Part shown: positions 6,431-10,095 of the stretch, piece after piece
How the letters are laid out: each line of letters opens with the position of its first letter
Numbering within the stretch: the first letter of the stretch is position 1
Assembly: GCA_016256075.1 (NCBI GenBank)
Contig: SDVU01000849.1
Span: 1-10,095, forward strand
Length of the DNA stretch: 10,095 bases
From: Dictyocoela muelleri
Taxonomy: Eukaryota > Microsporidia
Direction of reading: 5' to 3'
Made by a program: the position numbers and the translations under genes
The notes under the pieces: model-generated
What the model was told of the DNA's origin: nothing
Databases searched by the model: none
Seen by the model: the letters and a program-made list of their open reading frames with translations, nothing else

Positions 6431-7569
6431 TTTGTTCGGAATAAAGTAACCCAGAATTCTAAAATTGTTTAAAACATCTTTTTTGAAAGGATTTTACATC
6501 TTTTAAACATTTCTCTCATAAACAGTTTTTTTCAATATGAAAGGTAATTTGCTTTAATTTTAAATTATAAATTATCTTTACGACTATTCGTGATAAGTTA
6601 AATATCTATCTTCTCAAAAGGTAGACATATTAATATATCCTAAAATTTAAGGGTTTCAATATTTTTTCTTTTTTTTAATTTTTTTGGTTATATTTATACC
6701 GTCATTTCTCTACTTACGAGTTCTTCGCATTGTAAAAAATAACGCTGACTACTATATAAAAGCGCAATTTTGTTCTTTTTTTTTGTAACATAATTTTTTC
6801 TAGTTTATCATTAATGAAATTGACAATGTTACGTTTAACTTTTCTAGATATAAAATCTCATTTTAAATATATAGCATTCATGCCTCGTTTCTTTATAATT
6901 TTTTTTCAGAGCATGCAGGAATAATGTTGTTTATGGACTTTTTAACGCTTTTAAAAACATAAAAAAATGAATAACCTATAGATAAAGAAATAAATTAGTA
7001 TATTGATATATTGTATATAAATGAAATGTAATGAATATAATGAATAATAAGATTGCATAAATTAATGAATTTAGATTAAGTTTTTTTCATTATATATATT
7101 AGATGCTGATAGCATTATATGCTACTGCCATAGAGAGTTGTTTCTGATCGTAAATAAATAACATTGTTTATAATTTTTCTACAATACGTCACTTACTAAG
7201 TTTTTCTGAACCAAAGTACGAGAATTTCTTTGTATATATGACTCAATAGTTTGTAGGTAATTAGTAACATTTATGTGATTTCTTACTCCCACGACTCATT
7301 ACACCGAAGTGCGTCGTCTACTCTTCCATCATAAAGATAGCCTATTATACTACATTGTCATATTAGACCAAGTATTTATATGGTATACCACACAAAAACA
7401 TCTGTATATTATTGCTATATTTATAGAGCAATGACTGCTTTAAATCAATCTTTCATAATTTATAAAATGTGATGTAGGCGGGAAACGAGGCTAGCTACTT
7501 GATTTTTATACAAAATCGGATTAACTCTGACTAGCTAGCTTATAAGTTTTTCAAGTATAAAATCAAAAC
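6431..7569. other. AT-rich stretch without a recognised gene
   Basis: No frame of note and no family motif on either strand. The outer part of the Merlin element, including its end, may lie in the first hundred bases but could not be recognised. Near 7490-7539 there is an inverted pair GCTAGCTA/TAGCTAGC with 34 bp between the arms, inside a small patch richer in G and C. Confidence 0.55.
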
Positions 7570-7794
7570 TGCAATAATTTTAATAACCATTGCAACACTT
7601 TAATAATATTACAATCAATTATTTAATGGTTGTAATCATTTAATAATTATGCAATCAATTTAATAATTGTGGCAATCAAATTAATAATCGTTGTAATCAA
7701 TCAAAAAGACAATGCGATTAATTTAATAATCGTTGCAATCAATTTAATAACCATTCTGATCAATTCAAAAATCATTGCAATCATTTAAATAACG
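7570..7794 (+). repeat. 21-bp minisatellite
   Basis: About 11 head-to-tail copies of TGCAATCAATTTAATAATCGT, of 19-21 bp and diverged at several positions. Each unit keeps a YGYAATCA core and an AATAAT core. It is unrelated in sequence to the 22-bp arrays at 1807-2105 and 3291-3399. No frame crosses it and no known element is evident next to it. Confidence 0.85.
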
Positions 7795-9445
7795 TCAATT
7801 CTATTATAACTTAATGTATAAAGTAACATTTTTATAAAATCCACATTCAAAACTTGTTAGAATCACTTTCTTTCAGTATTTTGAAACTTTAAAATGTTTT
7901 ATAAAACTTCGCTTCCGCTTTCTTTAAATAACTGATATAAATAATTCCAGAAAAATAATATTTATTAAGAAAATGCAAATTATAATTTAAGTTAAACAAA
8001 AAAAATATATTTATTCGTTTTTATAGATATAATTTTTAAAATAATATAAATATCTACGAACTAACGAAGCAGCTGTCTGGCATATCGGCTATTATACAGT
8101 GGTCTAAATTATTTGCGTCAAATATTAATCACGTGAATCAATATTAAATAATGTGATATGCTCCCTAAAATAGTAAAATTTATATAAAAATTTTTATTTT
8201 AAATTTTTTTTTCTGCGTTTAATTTCATAAATTAATTCGTATTATATGAGTATTTCTATATGATGTACAATTATTTAGAAAATTTTGTTTTTTTACACCC
8301 CAAATGCTACAATCACGTTTTTATAAGATTTTTAATTAATAACTATAAAAACAAATGTAGATGTTCCTTAATGAACATACATTAATATCAAAACAGCTTT
8401 CAAGAAAGGGCAACGGTGTATTCGCAAAAAAAATATTAAAGTATTTATGAGTAATCAATACTTTTAAAAATGAATAATTTTTTTTTGATTTTTAATTATT
8501 TTTGAATGTACGTATTTGTTACTCTTATTCTAGATATAGAAATATGCGAACGAAAACAATATATCAAACATCAAATAACAATTATATCAAATCACTAGAC
8601 ATTAGAATTTTCAAAACCATCTTAGAGCTTTGTGCAGATATTATTATTAATTAAAAAATTTGTTGACCTACACTTTGTATTTGATCGAAGTTATGACCTA
8701 TGAGCAAAACGCCAAATGTCGATAAAAATAAATTTTGCGTATATAAAATAATAATTTTACAACGCTTAGACAGCTCTTAGAATGAACATATAAATTATTA
8801 TCTATAAATCTCAATTAAACTTAATCGCTAATAAAATAAAATTTTTTACTAAAAACTATATTTTTTTTAGAAAATTGTGAATTAAACATAATTCGTATAA
8901 AATAAATGTTATTTTATAAATCCGTATCTCAAAAAACATTTGATTCGAAAATAATACATCCGCTCCCCTCGCTTACGCGCTTAGAACTCGACAGGTCGCT
9001 TATTAAAGGACGTTTATAATGTTTTCTCATTTATAAGAAAATTGAGTAAAATTTAGAATCATAAAAATTTTAAATATCAACTAATACTTTTTCAATTCAA
9101 TTGTTTTGAAATTTTTTTTTCTATAAAAGATATAAAAGTATGCTGAATCATAATAAATACTTCTAAAAGCTAAATAAATATTATATGTGAGAACCCATTC
9201 TATGGTTCTTTGGCATATAAAGGTTTCATTAATAAAATGTCATAATATTAAAATGAAAAAAAATATTCTAAAAACCAAATCTCTCTGCAAATATATTACA
9301 TCTAATGTCTGGGATTTTCGCGAAGTCAAAAATTAATTATTTTTTATATATTTTTATATGAAAAAAGCAAATAGTAAACATATTAAATTGCTGACTGAAT
9401 GTGATACTAAAAGAAGTAAATTAGTAGCCAAAGAAGCAAAAAATT
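7795..9445. other. AT-rich stretch without a recognised gene
   Basis: Dense stops in all frames, many A/T runs, and no motif of a protein family or RNA gene that I recognise. Only the GC-rich islet at 8960-9000 and a small GAACC/GGTTC hairpin near 9190-9207 stand out. Confidence 0.55.
8960..9000. other. GC-rich, CpG-containing islet
   Basis: About 41 bases with close to 60 percent G+C and six CpG steps inside surroundings of mostly A and T. It contains the echo CGCTTACGCGCTTA and ends ACTCGACAGGTCGC. Such islets in AT-rich genomes often mark structured RNA or element remnants, but no tRNA, 5S rRNA or other RNA pattern fits. Confidence 0.3.
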
Positions 9446-9618
9446 AAAGGCCTAAAATTATTCCCAAAAGTCATCAAGGCCCAAATTTCACCCCATGAAA
9501 ATAAAATACAAAAACAATTGCAAATAAAATATATTAAAATATGATATCAAAATATAAAACTGAAAAAAAATTTTCAAGGCTGAAAATTTAACCCAGGGCC
9601 AAAATTTTACGCATTAGT
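9446..9618 (+). repeat. Spaced degenerate GGCC-AAATTT repeats
   Basis: Four imperfect copies of a pattern near AAGGCCNAAAATTTANCCC begin at about 9446, 9475, 9575 and 9595. The first two and last two are adjacent, with about 80 bp of AT-rich sequence between the pairs. They may be remnants of a minisatellite. Divergence is high. Confidence 0.35.
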
Positions 9619-9808
9619 TCGATTTTTTTGAAAGTATATATAGTTAAGAGTTTCATATAATGCGAAAAAAATTGCATAAAATACAAGAAAATAATTTATT
9701 CTCCAAATAGGCCAATAACTTTTTAAAATAGATATATGTAAATTTTCGCGTTAGAAGAGCTATAATTATAGCTATTCGTTGATAATAATCTTTATAGAAG
9801 AATATTCA

Positions 9809-9918
9809 GATCAAGTAAATTATCTCTCCCTGAAGAGATCAAGTAAATTATCTCCCCCTGAAGAAGATCGAGTCAATTATCTCCTCTTCTTAAGAGACAT
9901 GTAAATTACCTCTACCCG
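9809..9918 (+). repeat. 28-bp tandem repeat, about four copies
   Basis: Units starting GATCAAGTAAATTATCTC and continuing with CCCTGAAGA begin at 9809, 9837 and 9866, with a more diverged copy (ATGTAAATTACCTC) from about 9896. The first two copies are nearly identical and the later ones drift, as expected for a short decaying tandem array. Confidence 0.75.
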
Positions 9919-10095
9919 TTTCTGTCAGTAAGATAATTTCTATAAAACAAAAAAAAACTAACAATTTTTATTAATCCTCTACTTTTAGCAATCTAAATTT
10001 GTTTTAAAATTCCCGCTCTCTGTTTTTTTTTTTTTTTTACATTAATTCATCGAGATATCCGCCTAGCTTTTCTTACCTTACCACTTTCCTTTTTT
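9919..10095. other. AT-rich end of window with a T16 run
   Basis: A 16-base T run occupies 10023-10038. Read on the minus strand it would be a poly-A tract, which could end a retroposed sequence, but nothing recognisable precedes it on that strand. No gene is visible. Confidence 0.4.

Noticed and set aside
7829-7850. Second copy of the Tc1-like C-terminal end, from the shared TATAAAATCCACATT
   Set aside because: The match is 15 bases in AT-rich sequence and does not extend into NWMSNAL-like coding on either side, so chance is adequate.

Overview
This is AT-rich (by eye about three quarters or more A+T) nuclear DNA of a eukaryote. It holds no intact protein gene I recognise, but it is dense with mobile-element remains: two fossil DNA-transposon genes, a foldback-like inverted repeat, a tRNA-headed SINE-like element and several minisatellites. 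A pol III type tRNA-derived head with A and B boxes, a Tc1-like transposase and a Merlin (IS1595-like) transposase together rule out an ordinary bacterial segment. A parasitic or small-genome eukaryote with a bloated AT-rich genome (an expanded microsporidian, a myxozoan or another small invertebrate) would fit. I cannot name the organism from the sequence.

Layout. Positions 1-158 are the tail domain of a SINE-like repeat, cut by the window edge. It abuts a foldback-like structure (159-1800) whose ends are mirror-image stacks of about 22-23 bp units, and whose two arms are complementary T-rich and A-rich minisatellites of about 15 bp period meeting at a short loop. Next comes a 22-bp minisatellite (1807-2105), a broken Tc1-like transposase gene on the minus strand (2179-3261) and a second 22-bp array (3291-3399). 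The units of the foldback ends and of both arrays are related, so 159-3399 may be one transposon family or composite. Directly after it lies an unexplained 107-codon open frame with one membrane segment (3405-3728). A fuller copy of the SINE-like repeat follows (3803-4257). Its last 155 bp match 1-158 at roughly four bases in five and can form two adjacent hairpins, one of which shows a compensating base-pair change between the copies.

The right part (4258-10095) is mostly featureless A+T-rich sequence. It contains a multiply frameshifted Merlin/IS1595-like transposase (about 5734-6430, minus), a 21-bp minisatellite (7570-7794), a GC-rich islet (8960-9000), spaced GGCC-AAATTT motifs (9446-9618) and a 28-bp tandem repeat (9809-9918).

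Nothing here looks like an operon or a working host pathway. The most interesting parts are the link between the foldback ends and the transposase-flanking arrays, and the structured SINE tail.
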